From the NCBI GenBank assembly GCA_009885955.1, contig VFJS01000068.1:62001-126000 (forward strand): 64,000 nt of DNA, given 5' to 3'. How positions within the stretch are numbered: position 1 is the stretch's first letter; every line of letters starts with the position of its first letter. This DNA comes from Spirochaetia bacterium (GTDB lineage Bacteria > Spirochaetota > UBA4802 > UBA5550). Below the pieces are notes generated by a model. The model was not told the origin of the DNA, ran no database searches, and worked only from the letters and a program-made list of their open reading frames with translations. Below, one piece after another: positions 7,844-17,434 of this stretch. The position numbers were made by a program, and so were the translations under genes.

Positions 7844-10522
7844 ATGAATTCTAAATATAGAAAAATAATGTCTGATTTTATAAGCTGGATCGGGAAACCG
7901 TCATCTGCTTTTGCCATTATTTCATCTTTCATCCTCATCATTATACTTTTTTCATGGAATATCCATGAAAATTTCAAAATTCAGATATTGTCGAGATACA
8001 GAGAAAATCTCCTGATTGTTGCCAGGTCCATCAGCAAGAATTTTGAGCAGGAGATAGATACCCATCTGAAATCTTTGGAATTAATCGGTTCCAATCCCTT
8101 TCTCCAGGAAGGTTTATTAAAGACAATGCCCGAAAGAGAATGGGATTTATCGCAATATCAAATTAAGGGATATTACGAGAGGCACAGGAATGACTTTGAT
8201 GCTGTTTACCTGCTAAACGCCGAAGGATATTTTATTTACCGGTATCCTCCCTACCCCGCTGACAAAAGTTATCCCAGGGATTTTTCTGACAAGGAGGGTG
8301 TTGCCAGGGTTATGGCCCTCAACAAGCCCTTTCTGACAAACATATTCCGGAATAATTACGGCAGCTACTCCATGTCAATTATTCATCCCGTATTCAAAGG
8401 GAAAATTTTTATCGGAATGATCAGGGCCATGATTAATATTAATAATATTTCCCGGCAATTCTTCCAGCCTTCAAAGGTTGGAAGCAGGGGGAATTTCCTG
8501 CTTTTTGATGACAGCGGGGTTATTTACTATCACCCTGATAAAACTCTCATTGGTAAAAGCATAAAGGATATCATTGATCCTTCTTCCTACGAAAATAATC
8601 CCGGCAGTCAGAAGCTGACAGGTGAATTGCTCAAGGGTACCGAGGGTTCGGGCATACATACGATGAGGGATCTCTTTCATGAAAAATCCCTGGTGGCATG
8701 GACCTATATTTCAAAGGACCCTGTTGTATCCGGTATAGCGAAAATCAGAATTAATATGATTGATCCCGGGAATCCGGGGAGATATCAGAATGATAAGGAT
8801 GCTCTCATCATAACCTATATGCTTGACAAGCTCATACCAAAAAAGGAGATTCTTTTTTCTCTCCCTGATTTGAATGAGAAAATCAAGGCACTTCTCAATA
8901 ATTACAGGCAGATCTCTGAAATTGAAATTTATGACAGCATATCCATGAAGAGCGGGTTAATGAAGGTGCTTCATAAAAAATGTGAGAATGACTACTGCTG
9001 GGATGTCTATAACGACAGATACTCCATTGCCGGCCACAATGCATTGAAAGTCAATGAGATCGAAGGCCCGGTGGTTGCCATCAATGAAAAGGAAATGCTG
9101 ATAACAGCCCCCATCCACGCGAGTACGGAAATATGGCCTTTGGCAGTGACGCTGCCCTATGATGATATTATAGGGCCGATAAATAAAAATGCATACAAGA
9201 TGGTATTTTTAAGCAGCCTGATTATTTTAATTATCATCATAGGTTCCCTGGTGTTCAGCTATTCAAAAAACCAGAAGTCAAAGATTGAAGACCAGGCAAA
9301 ACATCTTGCAGAGATAAATCTTAAGACAGAGGAACTCCGGAAAAGCGATCTCCTGAAAAATGAGCTTGAAGAGAAGCTGGTGAGATCTGAGAAAATGCAG
9401 GCCCTGGGACTTCTTGCAGGTGAAGTTGCCCATGATCTTAACAATGTGCTTTCAGGAATTGTAAGTTATCCTGATTTTCTCCTCAGTAAGATGGCCCCCG
9501 GCGACCCGATGAGGGACGACCTGGAAATCATCAGGAAATCGGGAGACAAGGCCGCTGCAATCGTCCAGGACCTGTTGACTCTGACACGACGGGGTGTTAT
9601 CAAGACATCCATTTTAAATCTGAATTCCATCATTCATGATTATCTATCATCCCCGGAGTATAAAAACATCAGGGAATCGTGTCCTGATATCATATTGAAA
9701 TTGAACCTGTACCCCGTTCTCGACAACATAACAGGATCGCATGTCCATGTAAGCAAGTGCATCATGAATATTGTTTCAAATTCCTATGAAGCGATTTATA
9801 CAGGAGGTGAAATTTCCATATCCACATCAAATCATATATTGACTGGCAGGGAAAGCTGTTTCGGCCAATCTCTTAAAGGATCCTATGCCGCAGTATCGGT
9901 TATGGATACAGGGAAGGGTATTGAACCGGATGATTTAAAGAAGATTTTTGAACCCTTTTATACGAGAAAAACAATGGGGAGGAGCGGTACCGGGCTCGGC
10001 ATGACCGTTGTCTGGGGCGTTCTGCTTGATCATAAGGGCCATATTGATATTGAGAGTTCCCCGGGGGCCGGGACTTCAATCACCCTGTATTTTCCTGTTA
10101 CCAGCGAGGAAATTGCAGATATAAAAAAGGTGAATCCCGTTGATATACAGGGGCGCGGGGAAAGGATCCTTGTCGTTGACGATATAGAGAGCCAGAGAAA
10201 AATTGGAAGCATCATTCTGTCTTCCCTGGGCTACTGGGTTGACACAGCAGCCAGCGGGGAGGAGGCTGTTGAATATGTTAAAAAAGTGAGGCCCGATCTC
10301 ATACTTCTGGATATGATCATAGCAGGCGGTATTGACGGGCTTGAGGCGTATAAGAGGATTCTTGATATCAATCCTCTGCAGAAGGTTATCATTGTAAGCG
10401 GTTTTTCCGAGACAGAGAGGGTTGCCAGGGCCCAGGAGCTTGGAGCAGGCGAGTATATTAAAAAACCCTATTCCATGGAAAAGTTAGGTTTGGCCGTGAG
10501 AAATGAACTCAAAAAGAAATAA
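7844..10522 (+). CDS. Cache-domain hybrid histidine kinase with receiver domain
   Basis: This 892-residue sensor kinase has one membrane helix near residues 21-40, a large periplasmic Cache-type ligand-binding region to about 445 (with DAVYLLNAEGYFIYRYPP typical of the fold), a second helix near 450-472, a short coiled coil, a HisKA domain with His at about 530 in EVAHDLNNVLSG, an HATPase domain (DTGKGIEP, GTGLGMTVV) and a C-terminal receiver (VVDD, Asp in LLDMII, VSG, IKKPY). The HDLNN sequence marks the HPK4-type group of kinases. It would autophosphorylate and pass phosphate to its own receiver, so output probably needs a separate phosphotransfer protein or regulator. None is adjacent. I chose ATG 7844 over the in-frame TTG at 7835. 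The ribosome site is weak. Confidence 0.92.
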   Translation: MNSKYRKIMSDFISWIGKPSSAFAIISSFILIIILFSWNIHENFKIQILSRYRENLLIVARSISKNFEQEIDTHLKSLELIGSNPFLQEGLLKTMPEREWDLSQYQIKGYYERHRNDFDAVYLLNAEGYFIYRYPPYPADKSYPRDFSDKEGVARVMALNKPFLTNIFRNNYGSYSMSIIHPVFKGKIFIGMIRAMININNISRQFFQPSKVGSRGNFLLFDDSGVIYYHPDKTLIGKSIKDIIDPSSYENNPGSQKLTGELLKGTEGSGIHTMRDLFHEKSLVAWTYISKDPVVSGIAKIRINMIDPGNPGRYQNDKDALIITYMLDKLIPKKEILFSLPDLNEKIKALLNNYRQISEIEIYDSISMKSGLMKVLHKKCENDYCWDVYNDRYSIAGHNALKVNEIEGPVVAINEKEMLITAPIHASTEIWPLAVTLPYDDIIGPINKNAYKMVFLSSLIILIIIIGSLVFSYSKNQKSKIEDQAKHLAEINLKTEELRKSDLLKNELEEKLVRSEKMQALGLLAGEVAHDLNNVLSGIVSYPDFLLSKMAPGDPMRDDLEIIRKSGDKAAAIVQDLLTLTRRGVIKTSILNLNSIIHDYLSSPEYKNIRESCPDIILKLNLYPVLDNITGSHVHVSKCIMNIVSNSYEAIYTGGEISISTSNHILTGRESCFGQSLKGSYAAVSVMDTGKGIEPDDLKKIFEPFYTRKTMGRSGTGLGMTVVWGVLLDHKGHIDIESSPGAGTSITLYFPVTSEEIADIKKVNPVDIQGRGERILVVDDIESQRKIGSIILSSLGYWVDTAASGEEAVEYVKKVRPDLILLDMIIAGGIDGLEAYKRILDINPLQKVIIVSGFSETERVARAQELGAGEYIKKPYSMEKLGLAVRNELKKK

Positions 10523-10622
10523 TTTTCCCTGACACTTGACGTTCATCTGTTTATGTATTACATTTTAAATGATAGATACATACAAATCCGTTATTTTTTC
10601 ATACCAAATGATTATAAATAAT

Positions 10623-10842
10623 GCCCTCACCCCCGGCCCCTCTCCCGGAATAGGGAGAGGGGAGAGTGTGAGATTTATAATTCATTAAAATATTATTATA
10701 TGTTCTTGGTAAACCTTTCATATTTATGAATAATTTTTTTTTGTTAATATTTTAATATTATTATTTTATTTAGGGATTGATATTATTTATTTTACAAGCC
10801 CTCGCCCTACCGGGAGAGGGAGCGCATAGCGCGGGTGAGGGC
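10623..10842. repeat. Inverted pair of REP-like palindromes (MITE-like)
   Basis: This 416-bp gap between the kinase and clpB holds two G/C-rich imperfect palindromes in AT-rich DNA. The element begins GCCCTCACCC at 10623 and ends with its complement GGGTGAGGGC at 10833-10842. Each end is itself a hairpin: CTCTCCC with GGGAGAG on the left, and ACCGGGAGAGGGAGCGC with its partner region on the right. The 120 bases between are AT-rich with no ORF. The arrangement fits a bacterial interspersed mosaic element or a miniature transposable element mobilised in trans. The flanking bases on both sides read AT, too short to call a target duplication. Confidence 0.75.
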
Positions 10843-10938
10843 ATTTCATTTATGAGACAGAATGTAACAACAATTTACAGCATTTGGAAATAATGCTTTA
10901 ATTATGATTTAAATGATATTCTTTATAGGAGATTCAAT

Positions 10939-13518
10939 ATGAGAACTGACAAAATGACATTAAAGGCCCAGGATGCATTGAACAGGGCTCAGAATATAGC
11001 AACCGACATGAACCATTACGAAATTCAGCCGGAACATTTACTGAAGGGCCTCATTGAGCAGGATAACGGAATGTTCATTTCCATAGCAGGGAAACTGGGG
11101 GTTTCCCTGGCAGATGTAAGCGCTGAACTCACAGAGGCCATGGGGTCGCTGCCGAGGCAGGTGGGGGCCGGGCCCGGCGGAGGGACAATGTCCCAGGCCA
11201 TGAGGGAGATTCTCAACAATGCATGGAACGAGGCGGTAAACCTGAAGGATGACTACCTCAGTACTGAGCACATCATCCTTGCCATGTCCTCCACCGGCGG
11301 CAGCAGGTCACGGCAGATACTGAACGCCCACGGATTTATACGGGAGAACCTTCTAAAAGTCCTCATGGACATCCGGGGGACCCACAGGGCCGACGGCGAG
11401 AATGCCGAGGAGAAGTATGATGCCCTGGAACGGTACAGTAACGACCTCACCAAACAGGCGAGGATGAACAAGCTTGACCCGGTCATCGGCCGTGACGAGG
11501 AGATCCGCAGGGTCATGCAGGTCCTCTCAAGGAGGACCAAGAACAATCCTGTCATCATAGGCGAGCCCGGCGTGGGCAAAACAGCCATCGTGGAGGGCCT
11601 GGCGCAGAGGATCGTGTCGGGCGATGTTCCTGAGAATCTGAAGAACAAGATGCTGGTGGCCCTTGACATGGGCGCCCTCATAGCCGGCGCCAAATACCGC
11701 GGTGAATTCGAGGAGCGCCTGAAGGCCGTGATAAAGGAGATCATCGATTCCCAGGGGAAGATTATCCTCTTTATCGACGAGCTCCATACGCTTATCGGAG
11801 CAGGGGCATCGGAGGGTTCCATCGACGCGTCGAACATGCTGAAGCCCGCGCTTGCCAGGGGGGAGCTCAGAAGCATCGGCGCCACCACGCTGAAGGAATA
11901 CCAGAAATACATTGAAAAAGACAAGGCCCTGGAGAGGAGGTTCCAGCCGGTGTATACAAAGGAGCCTTCCGTGGAGGATACCATAGCCATACTGCGCGGC
12001 CTCAAGGAAAAATACGAGGTTCACCACGGCGTGAGGATATCGGACTCGGCCGTGGTTTCTGCAGCCATACTGTCGGACAGGTATATCACCGACAGGTTCC
12101 TTCCGGACAAGGCCATTGACCTCATTGATGAATCGGCATCGCTCATCAAGATGGAAATCGATTCCATGCCCACGGAGATTGATGAGATCCAGCGGAAGAT
12201 CATGCAGCTCACCATTGAAGTGAAGGCCCTGTCCAAGGAGAAGGACGCCGCCTCCAAGGAAAGGCTGAAAAAGATCGAAGAGGAGCTTGCCAACCTCAAT
12301 GAGAAGAAGAACGGCCTCGTGGCGCTCTGGAAAAACGAGAAGGAGGCCATCACGCAGATCAGCGACATCAAGAAGAATATTGAACTTCTGAGGCAGGAGG
12401 AGCACCAGGCTGAAAGGGCCGGGGACCTTAACCGGGTCGCGGAAATCCGCTACGGGAAGATCGTGGAGCTTGAAAAGAAGCAGAAGGAGTTCAGCGGTAA
12501 GCTCAAGGAGATGCAGTCCAAGGGGACCCTTCTCAAAGAGGAGGTCACGGAACAGGAGATTGCCGCGGTGGTATCCAGGTGGACCGGGATTCCCGTGACC
12601 AAGATGCTCGAAGGCGAGAAGGGGAAGCTCCTGAAAATGGAAGAGACGATGAAAAAGAGGGTAGTGGGGCAGGATGAGGCCCTGGCGATAATATCAGATT
12701 CGGTGAGGAGGTCCAGGTCGGGCATCCAGGACCCCAACAGGCCCATCGGCACCTTCATATTCATGGGGCCCACGGGTGTGGGAAAAACCGAGACCGCGAA
12801 AGGCGTGGCCGAATTTCTCTTCAACGATGAAAAGGCGATTATCAGGATTGATATGTCGGAATACATGGAGAAGCATTCCGTTTCCAGGCTCATCGGGGCG
12901 CCCCCGGGGTACGTTGGGTATGATGAAGGGGGCCAGCTCACCGAGGCGGTCCGGCGCAGGCCCTATGCCGTGATACTCTTTGACGAGATTGAAAAGGCGC
13001 ACCATGATGTGTTCAACATATTTCTTCAGATATTGGACGAGGGGAGGCTCACCGATTCCAAGGGGAGGATAGTCGATTTTAAAAATTCCCTCATCATCAT
13101 GACATCGAACATTGGGTCCACGTATATCAGCGATTCCTCCATACCCATTGAAGAGAGGCAGAATGGGGTACTGGCTGAGTTGAAGCAGCATTTCAAGCCC
13201 GAGTTCATTAATAGGATCGACGAGGTGATAATCTTCAATCCCCTGAACGAGGATAACATCAAGGATATCATCAAGATCCGCCTTAATGAAGTTTCGCATC
13301 GTTTATTGGAGCGGGGGGTTCACCTGAAGTTTACGAAGAAGGCCATGGATTTTCTTTCAAAGGAGGGATATGATCCGCTGTTCGGGGCACGTCCATTACA
13401 GAGGGCCATCCAGAAGCACCTCCTGAATCCGCTGTCACGGCTCATTTTGCAGGGCGAGGTGCCAGAGGAGAGGGAGATGAAGATCGATTCCAATGGGAAG
13501 GAGATAATTATACAATAA
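10939..13518 (+). CDS. clpB: ATP-dependent disaggregase ClpB
   Basis: ClpB is a hexameric AAA+ ring that pulls proteins out of aggregates together with DnaK. It shows the N-terminal Clp_N repeats (about 1-145), the first ATPase module with GEPGVGKT near 207 and pore loop KYRGEFEER, a coiled-coil middle domain (about 400-525) that separates ClpB from ClpA/ClpC, and the second ATPase module with GPTGVGKTE near 610 and [13 protein letters not shown]. The 859-residue length is typical. TAGGAG lies 9 bases before the ATG. I see no CIRCE element upstream. A weak inverted repeat, AGCATT-7 nt-AATGCT at 10879-10897, stands 42 bases before the start. Its base composition is richer in G and C than its neighbours, as expected for a highly expressed gene. 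Confidence 0.98.
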   Translation: MRTDKMTLKAQDALNRAQNIATDMNHYEIQPEHLLKGLIEQDNGMFISIAGKLGVSLADVSAELTEAMGSLPRQVGAGPGGGTMSQAMREILNNAWNEAVNLKDDYLSTEHIILAMSSTGGSRSRQILNAHGFIRENLLKVLMDIRGTHRADGENAEEKYDALERYSNDLTKQARMNKLDPVIGRDEEIRRVMQVLSRRTKNNPVIIGEPGVGKTAIVEGLAQRIVSGDVPENLKNKMLVALDMGALIAGAKYRGEFEERLKAVIKEIIDSQGKIILFIDELHTLIGAGASEGSIDASNMLKPALARGELRSIGATTLKEYQKYIEKDKALERRFQPVYTKEPSVEDTIAILRGLKEKYEVHHGVRISDSAVVSAAILSDRYITDRFLPDKAIDLIDESASLIKMEIDSMPTEIDEIQRKIMQLTIEVKALSKEKDAASKERLKKIEEELANLNEKKNGLVALWKNEKEAITQISDIKKNIELLRQEEHQAERAGDLNRVAEIRYGKIVELEKKQKEFSGKLKEMQSKGTLLKEEVTEQEIAAVVSRWTGIPVTKMLEGEKGKLLKMEETMKKRVVGQDEALAIISDSVRRSRSGIQDPNRPIGTFIFMGPTGVGKTETAKGVAEFLFNDEKAIIRIDMSEYMEKHSVSRLIGAPPGYVGYDEGGQLTEAVRRRPYAVILFDEIEKAHHDVFNIFLQILDEGRLTDSKGRIVDFKNSLIIMTSNIGSTYISDSSIPIEERQNGVLAELKQHFKPEFINRIDEVIIFNPLNEDNIKDIIKIRLNEVSHRLLERGVHLKFTKKAMDFLSKEGYDPLFGARPLQRAIQKHLLNPLSRLILQGEVPEEREMKIDSNGKEIIIQ

Positions 13519-13716
13519 AAAATATAATTATAGTTAAATTTTAATTAAATTGTAAACAATTTGTATTTATCTCTATTTCATCATGGATAACTTTGATTTT
13601 AACAGCACAATAAATTGAAAATTTTTTTTTATTTTTACTTGTTTTCTTTTTTAAGTGATATATCTTCATATTAAGTGAAACATAATTTTTTAATCTGAAA
13701 ATTCAGGAGGAATTTA

Positions 13717-14838
13717 ATGAAACGTTTTATAATATTCAGCATGATTGCATCTTTTATTATAGCAGTTGGGCTGAAAGATTTGAGTGCGGCAGGGGTTGTC
13801 AGTAGCAATGCACCTACATTCAATAGTGTAGATGCCGGTGGGCCAATTGACACATCTTTGAATTCAGCTTTTAATACAAGCTGGAGTACATTTCTTTCAA
13901 CGGTTGATCAAACAATTAAAGAGAATTGGAACAGCCAGAATAAATTGGCCAAGGGTCTGGGAAATGCAAATGCCTTTTCTTCCCAGGCCGCAAACCTGGA
14001 CGGCTACCAGGGATATGACCTTTTTGCCCTTATGGTCGGTTTCGGTATTGGAGCCCAGTATCCTTCAGACCTTAAGGATATTACAAAATCAGGGAATGCG
14101 ATTTCCCAGGACATTGAGAAAAACGGTGATGTCTATGCAGGTATCGGAGTCGGTGCAGCAGTCAACCTCGGTATTAATGCGAAATTAATCGGGCTCAATC
14201 ATTTTTATTTTAATGTTAAAATGGGGCAATACACCTATAATGCAACGGCAAACGGGAATGATATAAAAGCAAAAGTCTCAACCTTCGGTGTTGGAGTAAA
14301 CTACCAGTTTGTTACACAGAAAAACCTCCTTGCCAGCATGATTAAATGGAGGGGTATAAGCCTGGGCTCCGGGTTTCTTTACAATAGCAACCAGCTTGAT
14401 TTAACTGTTCAGGGACTTAGTAATATCACCCAGCCTATATCAAATGGATACTCAATGGTTCTATCTCCTGACATAAAGTTGGGTTGGGATGCCAAAACCT
14501 ATACCATTCCCTTTGACATAAACACATCTCTTCGCCTTCTCTGGATTTTTAATGTCAACGTGGGGGCAGGGGTTGACCTGATCTTTGGAAGTACGAATAT
14601 TAATATAGGCCAGACCAGTTATGTTACAGTTACTGGCCCTTCGGGAAATATTACCAATACTCCTGGAAAGGTGGTCATTGACGCTTCTACAAAAAATGTT
14701 GCACCTTCATTCATAAGGCCCAGGGTTCAGGCAGGAGTGGGTCTTGCTCTCGGACCTCTTACAGCGATTAACGCTCAGTTTACCTATTATATCCCCGACG
14801 GAGCCTATGTAGGGCTTTCAGCCGGCATCGTGTGGTAG
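13717..14838 (+). CDS. Outer-membrane beta-barrel protein candidate
   Basis: A signal peptide (about residues 1-25, ending LSAAG) is followed by about 350 residues rich in alternating hydrophobic strands with Gly, Asn and Tyr. Examples are VYAGIGVGAAVNLGINAK, FYFNVKMGQYTYNAT and RPRVQAGVGLALGPL. The last residue is Trp in GLSAGIVW, matching the C-terminal aromatic needed for outer-membrane insertion. It resembles spirochaetal surface proteins such as the Lsa36 type, but I cannot confirm that by eye. AGGAGGAA lies before the ATG. It has its own terminator at 14881-14906, so it is probably expressed alone and may be abundant. Confidence 0.7.
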   Translation: MKRFIIFSMIASFIIAVGLKDLSAAGVVSSNAPTFNSVDAGGPIDTSLNSAFNTSWSTFLSTVDQTIKENWNSQNKLAKGLGNANAFSSQAANLDGYQGYDLFALMVGFGIGAQYPSDLKDITKSGNAISQDIEKNGDVYAGIGVGAAVNLGINAKLIGLNHFYFNVKMGQYTYNATANGNDIKAKVSTFGVGVNYQFVTQKNLLASMIKWRGISLGSGFLYNSNQLDLTVQGLSNITQPISNGYSMVLSPDIKLGWDAKTYTIPFDINTSLRLLWIFNVNVGAGVDLIFGSTNINIGQTSYVTVTGPSGNITNTPGKVVIDASTKNVAPSFIRPRVQAGVGLALGPLTAINAQFTYYIPDGAYVGLSAGIVW

Positions 14839-14880
14839 AATTGAATAATTGCTGAAGAAAAGTTTATTGATCGAATAATG

Positions 14881-14906
14881 AAAACGGCGCCGGGAGGCGC
14901 CGTTTT
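14881..14906 (+). terminator. Rho-independent terminator after the barrel protein gene
   Basis: The arms AAAACGGCGCC (14881-14891) and GGCGCCGTTTT (14896-14906) pair perfectly over 11 bp around a GGGA loop and end in a T run. It sits 43 bases after the stop codon at 14838. Confidence 0.9.
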
Positions 14907-14978
14907 ATTAATTGATTATTTATCATGAATAATAAATTGTCTTTGACATTTTTTAATATTACCGGAATACTTATTTTC

Positions 14979-15140
14979 ATGGAAAGGATTTTCAAAATAA
15001 GTTCCAGCTTTGAAGAGGCTGAAAAATGGGAAATTGAACAGGAGATAAAGATGTCACCTGAAGAGAGGCAGGAAGCTGCCAGGATATTAAAAGAGAGATT
15101 TTATGGAAAAAATGCCCCTGACGTCAGGGACATAAAATAA
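14979..15140 (+). CDS. Small antitoxin-like orphan protein
   Basis: I start at ATG 14979, giving a 53-residue protein that begins MERIFKISSSFEEAEKWE and contains MSPEERQEAARILKERFYG and APDVRD. I recall closely similar small proteins in Leptospira and deltaproteobacteria encoded immediately before a nucleotidyltransferase gene, in toxin-antitoxin-like pairs. Here no partner follows: two bases after the stop an ATG opens a 12-codon frame that runs into the end of the ClpX-like gene. It may be a solo survivor of such a pair. Family assignment is from memory and uncertain. Confidence 0.65.
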   Translation: MERIFKISSSFEEAEKWEIEQEIKMSPEERQEAARILKERFYGKNAPDVRDIK

Positions 15141-15155
15141 ATATGGACCCCTTTA

Positions 15156-16637
15156 CTATTCCTTGTGATAATTATTCTTAATATACCTGCTCAGGTACCC
15201 TTCAGGATCAATAACCGCCTCTTCTGTTATGGTGAAGCTTTCCATGTTCATCAGCCGTATCCCGTGGAAATAGTCATGGAACTTCTCTTTGCATACATCC
15301 TGGACGTTTTTATTTTCCAGCTTTGTCAGCTCGTGAATTTTTGCTATTGCCTTGTTTTCAAATTCAAGAAAGATGCCATGCTCAATGAGGAATTCCTTCT
15401 GAAAATTTGATATCCCTTCGGCAAGGAGCATTTTGTCCAGCACCATGGAGGGATTATCTATGAGTTCTTTGTTCACATGGAGTTTTTTCAGATTTGTTGA
15501 CGGCAGCTTCTTTTCAAAGGAGATTAACATATTCTCAGCTACGCTCAGGAGCCCCCGCGCCCCTGTTTTTTCAAGAAAAGCCCTATCGGCAATTATCCTC
15601 AGCGCCTCATCGGCAAAATCGAGTTCAATTCCATAGGCCCTGAAATCGAGTTTCTTTCCGATGACAACGGTGCTGAAGTCATTTTTCAGGATCCTGTACA
15701 GCCCCTCTGTTGTGAGATGGTTAAGGACAACGTATACCGGAAGCCTCCCTACAAATTCCGATTCGAAACCGTATTCAATGAGGTCCTCGGTGCGGACTTT
15801 TTTCAGTGAATCCAGCTTGTCTTCACTGGATATCTTTACTTTATCGAATCCTATGGGCTGTTTGTTAATCCTTTTGTTTATTATTTTATCCAGGCCGTTG
15901 AACGCGCCTGAAACGATGAAAAGGATATTTCTCGTATTTATTTTTCTTCTTGTCACCTTGCCTGTTTTCTGGGCCTCCATGGCCGCCTCAACCTGGGATG
16001 CCAGGTCATGGGGGGTTTTGAGGTCAACCTCGGCCTCTTCCATGAGTTTAAGGAGGTTCCTCTGCACACCTGAACGGGAGACATCGGGGCCTGTAAAATT
16101 TCCCGTTGATGCTATTTTATCAATTTCGTCAATGTAGATAATACCATATTCCGCCCTTGATATATCGCCGTCAGCCTCATGTACCAGTTCTCTAACCAGG
16201 TCCTCCACGTCACCGCCCACGTATCCGGTTTCGCTGAATTTGGTGGCATCGGCTTTTACAAAGGGGACGCCAATCTTTTTGGCTATGAGTTTTATGATGT
16301 AGGTTTTTCCCACGCCCGTGGGGCCAATAAGCAGGATATTGCTTTTAATGTTTCCAACAAGCCTTTCATCCTCTGATAGGGATTTTTCAAGTTTCATCCT
16401 GTTGAAATGGGTGCAGACTTTGGTGGCTATAACCTCCACGGTCTTTTCCTGCCCAATGACATATTTATTAAGATACTTTTCAAGCTCTTCCGGTTTAATG
16501 TCAAAATTGAATTTGGATCTATAATTTTTATTACTCGGTTTTTCCCCTATGGACTCAGGATTCTGTTTAAGCTCTTCAGCATCGTTTTTCAGAAGCTCCT
16601 CTAAATTTTTTTCCGGATCAAAAGCTGGTTTTGTCAT
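15156..16637 (-). CDS. ClpX-like AAA+ ATPase lacking the zinc-binding domain
   Basis: The central part is ClpX-like: YVIGQEKTVEVIA (about 59-71), Walker A GPTGVGKT (105-112), pore loop GYVG (138-141), Walker B IIYIDEID (166-173), and the arginine-finger region EFVGRLPVYVVL. The N-terminus is a charged, glutamate-rich stretch with no CxxC pairs, so the ClpX zinc domain that recruits adaptors and substrates is absent. An IGF tripeptide (262-264) lies where ClpX carries its ClpP-docking loop. After the usual small domain (KTGARGLLSV) there is an extra segment of about 80-90 residues. The gene could encode a specialised unfoldase for ClpP with different substrate choice, or a free-standing remodeller. 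It is not the housekeeping clpX, which normally sits with clpP. No ClpP gene is in the window. Confidence 0.88.
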   Translation of the reverse strand: MTKPAFDPEKNLEELLKNDAEELKQNPESIGEKPSNKNYRSKFNFDIKPEELEKYLNKYVIGQEKTVEVIATKVCTHFNRMKLEKSLSEDERLVGNIKSNILLIGPTGVGKTYIIKLIAKKIGVPFVKADATKFSETGYVGGDVEDLVRELVHEADGDISRAEYGIIYIDEIDKIASTGNFTGPDVSRSGVQRNLLKLMEEAEVDLKTPHDLASQVEAAMEAQKTGKVTRRKINTRNILFIVSGAFNGLDKIINKRINKQPIGFDKVKISSEDKLDSLKKVRTEDLIEYGFESEFVGRLPVYVVLNHLTTEGLYRILKNDFSTVVIGKKLDFRAYGIELDFADEALRIIADRAFLEKTGARGLLSVAENMLISFEKKLPSTNLKKLHVNKELIDNPSMVLDKMLLAEGISNFQKEFLIEHGIFLEFENKAIAKIHELTKLENKNVQDVCKEKFHDYFHGIRLMNMESFTITEEAVIDPEGYLSRYIKNNYHKE

Positions 16638-16836
16638 ATTACATCCTTAACTAAAATTACAAAAAATGAAAAAAATAGATTTTTTCGATAACACTATGAT
16701 TTTTGAACATTATACGGATCAATTGTTACTGTTCATTTGTTGTATGAATATGTACACTCAATCTTCAGCAGTATATTAGCAAATAAATTTTTCATTTTTT
16801 TTGATAAAAAATTAAAAAAATGCTTGATTTATACTA

Positions 16837-16861
16837 AACAAATATATACTATATATTTGTT
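16837..16861. promoter_or_regulatory. 25-bp perfect palindrome
   Basis: AACAAATATATA and TATATATTTGTT flank a single central C at 16849. It lies in a 390-bp AT-rich gap between the divergent ClpX-like gene and the zinc-ribbon ORF, with no other coding sequence visible in that gap. A 12-bp perfect arm is unlikely to be chance even at this AT content, so an operator for a dimeric regulator is the best guess; it is 167 bases from the ORF start and 200 from the ATPase start. Confidence 0.5.
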
Positions 16862-17027
16862 GATTGGTTATTGAGATTTACTTTATCAGCATCTTTAAAA
16901 TATTAAGATTTTCATGAATAAAATATCAAAAATATCACAAATTTTAATTTTTTCAATTTTTTTGACTTATAAGGGATCCACTCATTTTAATTATTATAGG
17001 TTTCCTTATTAATATTAAAAATAAGTT

Positions 17028-17177
17028 ATGAATACATATGAGAAACATACAACACAGAATATGAATAATAGATTCCTTAAAAAAATCAGCAAATGTCCCG
17101 ATTGCGGAGATATTATGATACCTGAATCGGGATGTTTTTATTGCATACATTGCGGTTTCTCATTATGTGCCGTATAA
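17028..17177 (+). CDS. 49-residue zinc-ribbon protein resembling the NrdJ C-terminus
   Basis: A helical, charged first half is followed by CPDCGDIMIPESGCFYC, IHCGFSLC: cysteine pairs CPDC and CFYC, then C of HCG and a last C. This spacing and the GC-x-x-C-x-x-CG-x-S-x-C pattern match the zinc-finger tail of adenosylcobalamin-dependent (class II) ribonucleotide reductase, where it helps re-reduce the active site. Here it stands alone with its own ATG and no nrdJ nearby. The ribosome site is poor, so expression is uncertain. A second small ORF starts 26 bases downstream. Confidence 0.6.
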   Translation: MNTYEKHTTQNMNNRFLKKISKCPDCGDIMIPESGCFYCIHCGFSLCAV

Positions 17178-17203
17178 ATTATTACTATTTATGAAGGGAG
17201 TAT

Positions 17204-17434
17204 ATGAAAAATAATGCAAAAGAATCTTTCAATGCTATTCAAGGTAAATATGTATCTTTTTATGAGACTGACAGAGAAAAATCAGGAGATCGAGATTCGG
17301 TTAATAGAAAAAAATTATGTAAGAGTCGTGAAACCGATTTTAATACAGTCAGTTCAGTTATGAAAATTTTTAACGGAACCATAATAAAATGTTCCCAGGA
17401 GCCTGATTTTTATTATGATATTGTGAAATTTTGA
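17204..17434 (+). CDS. 76-residue protein of unknown function
   Basis: A strong ribosome site (GAAGGGAG, 3-4 bases before the ATG) supports translation. The chain is hydrophilic, starting MKNNAKESFNAIQGKYVSFY and ending EPDFYYDIVKF, with a basic central part and two cysteines. No family is recognised and no signal peptide is present. It follows the zinc-ribbon ORF closely and its stop codon lies in the left arm of the stem-loop at 17430-17504. Confidence 0.5.
   Translation: MKNNAKESFNAIQGKYVSFYETDREKSGDRDSVNRKKLCKSRETDFNTVSSVMKIFNGTIIKCSQEPDFYYDIVKF

Noticed and set aside
10879-10938. CIRCE or heat-shock operator before clpB
   Set aside because: No TTAGCACTC-N9-GAGTGCTAA is present; the only inverted repeat is 6 bp with a 7-base spacer, too weak to call.
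11527-12405. 292-codon minus-strand ORF inside clpB
   Set aside because: It is antisense to a well-conserved ClpB region; long antisense frames are expected in this G/C-richer gene and no independent motif is visible.
14979-15140. Complete toxin-antitoxin system
   Set aside because: No nucleotidyltransferase or other toxin follows; the next gene is the convergent ClpX-like ATPase.
15156-16637. Housekeeping ClpX
   Set aside because: The zinc-binding N-terminal domain is absent, there is an extra C-terminal segment, and no clpP or lon neighbour exists.
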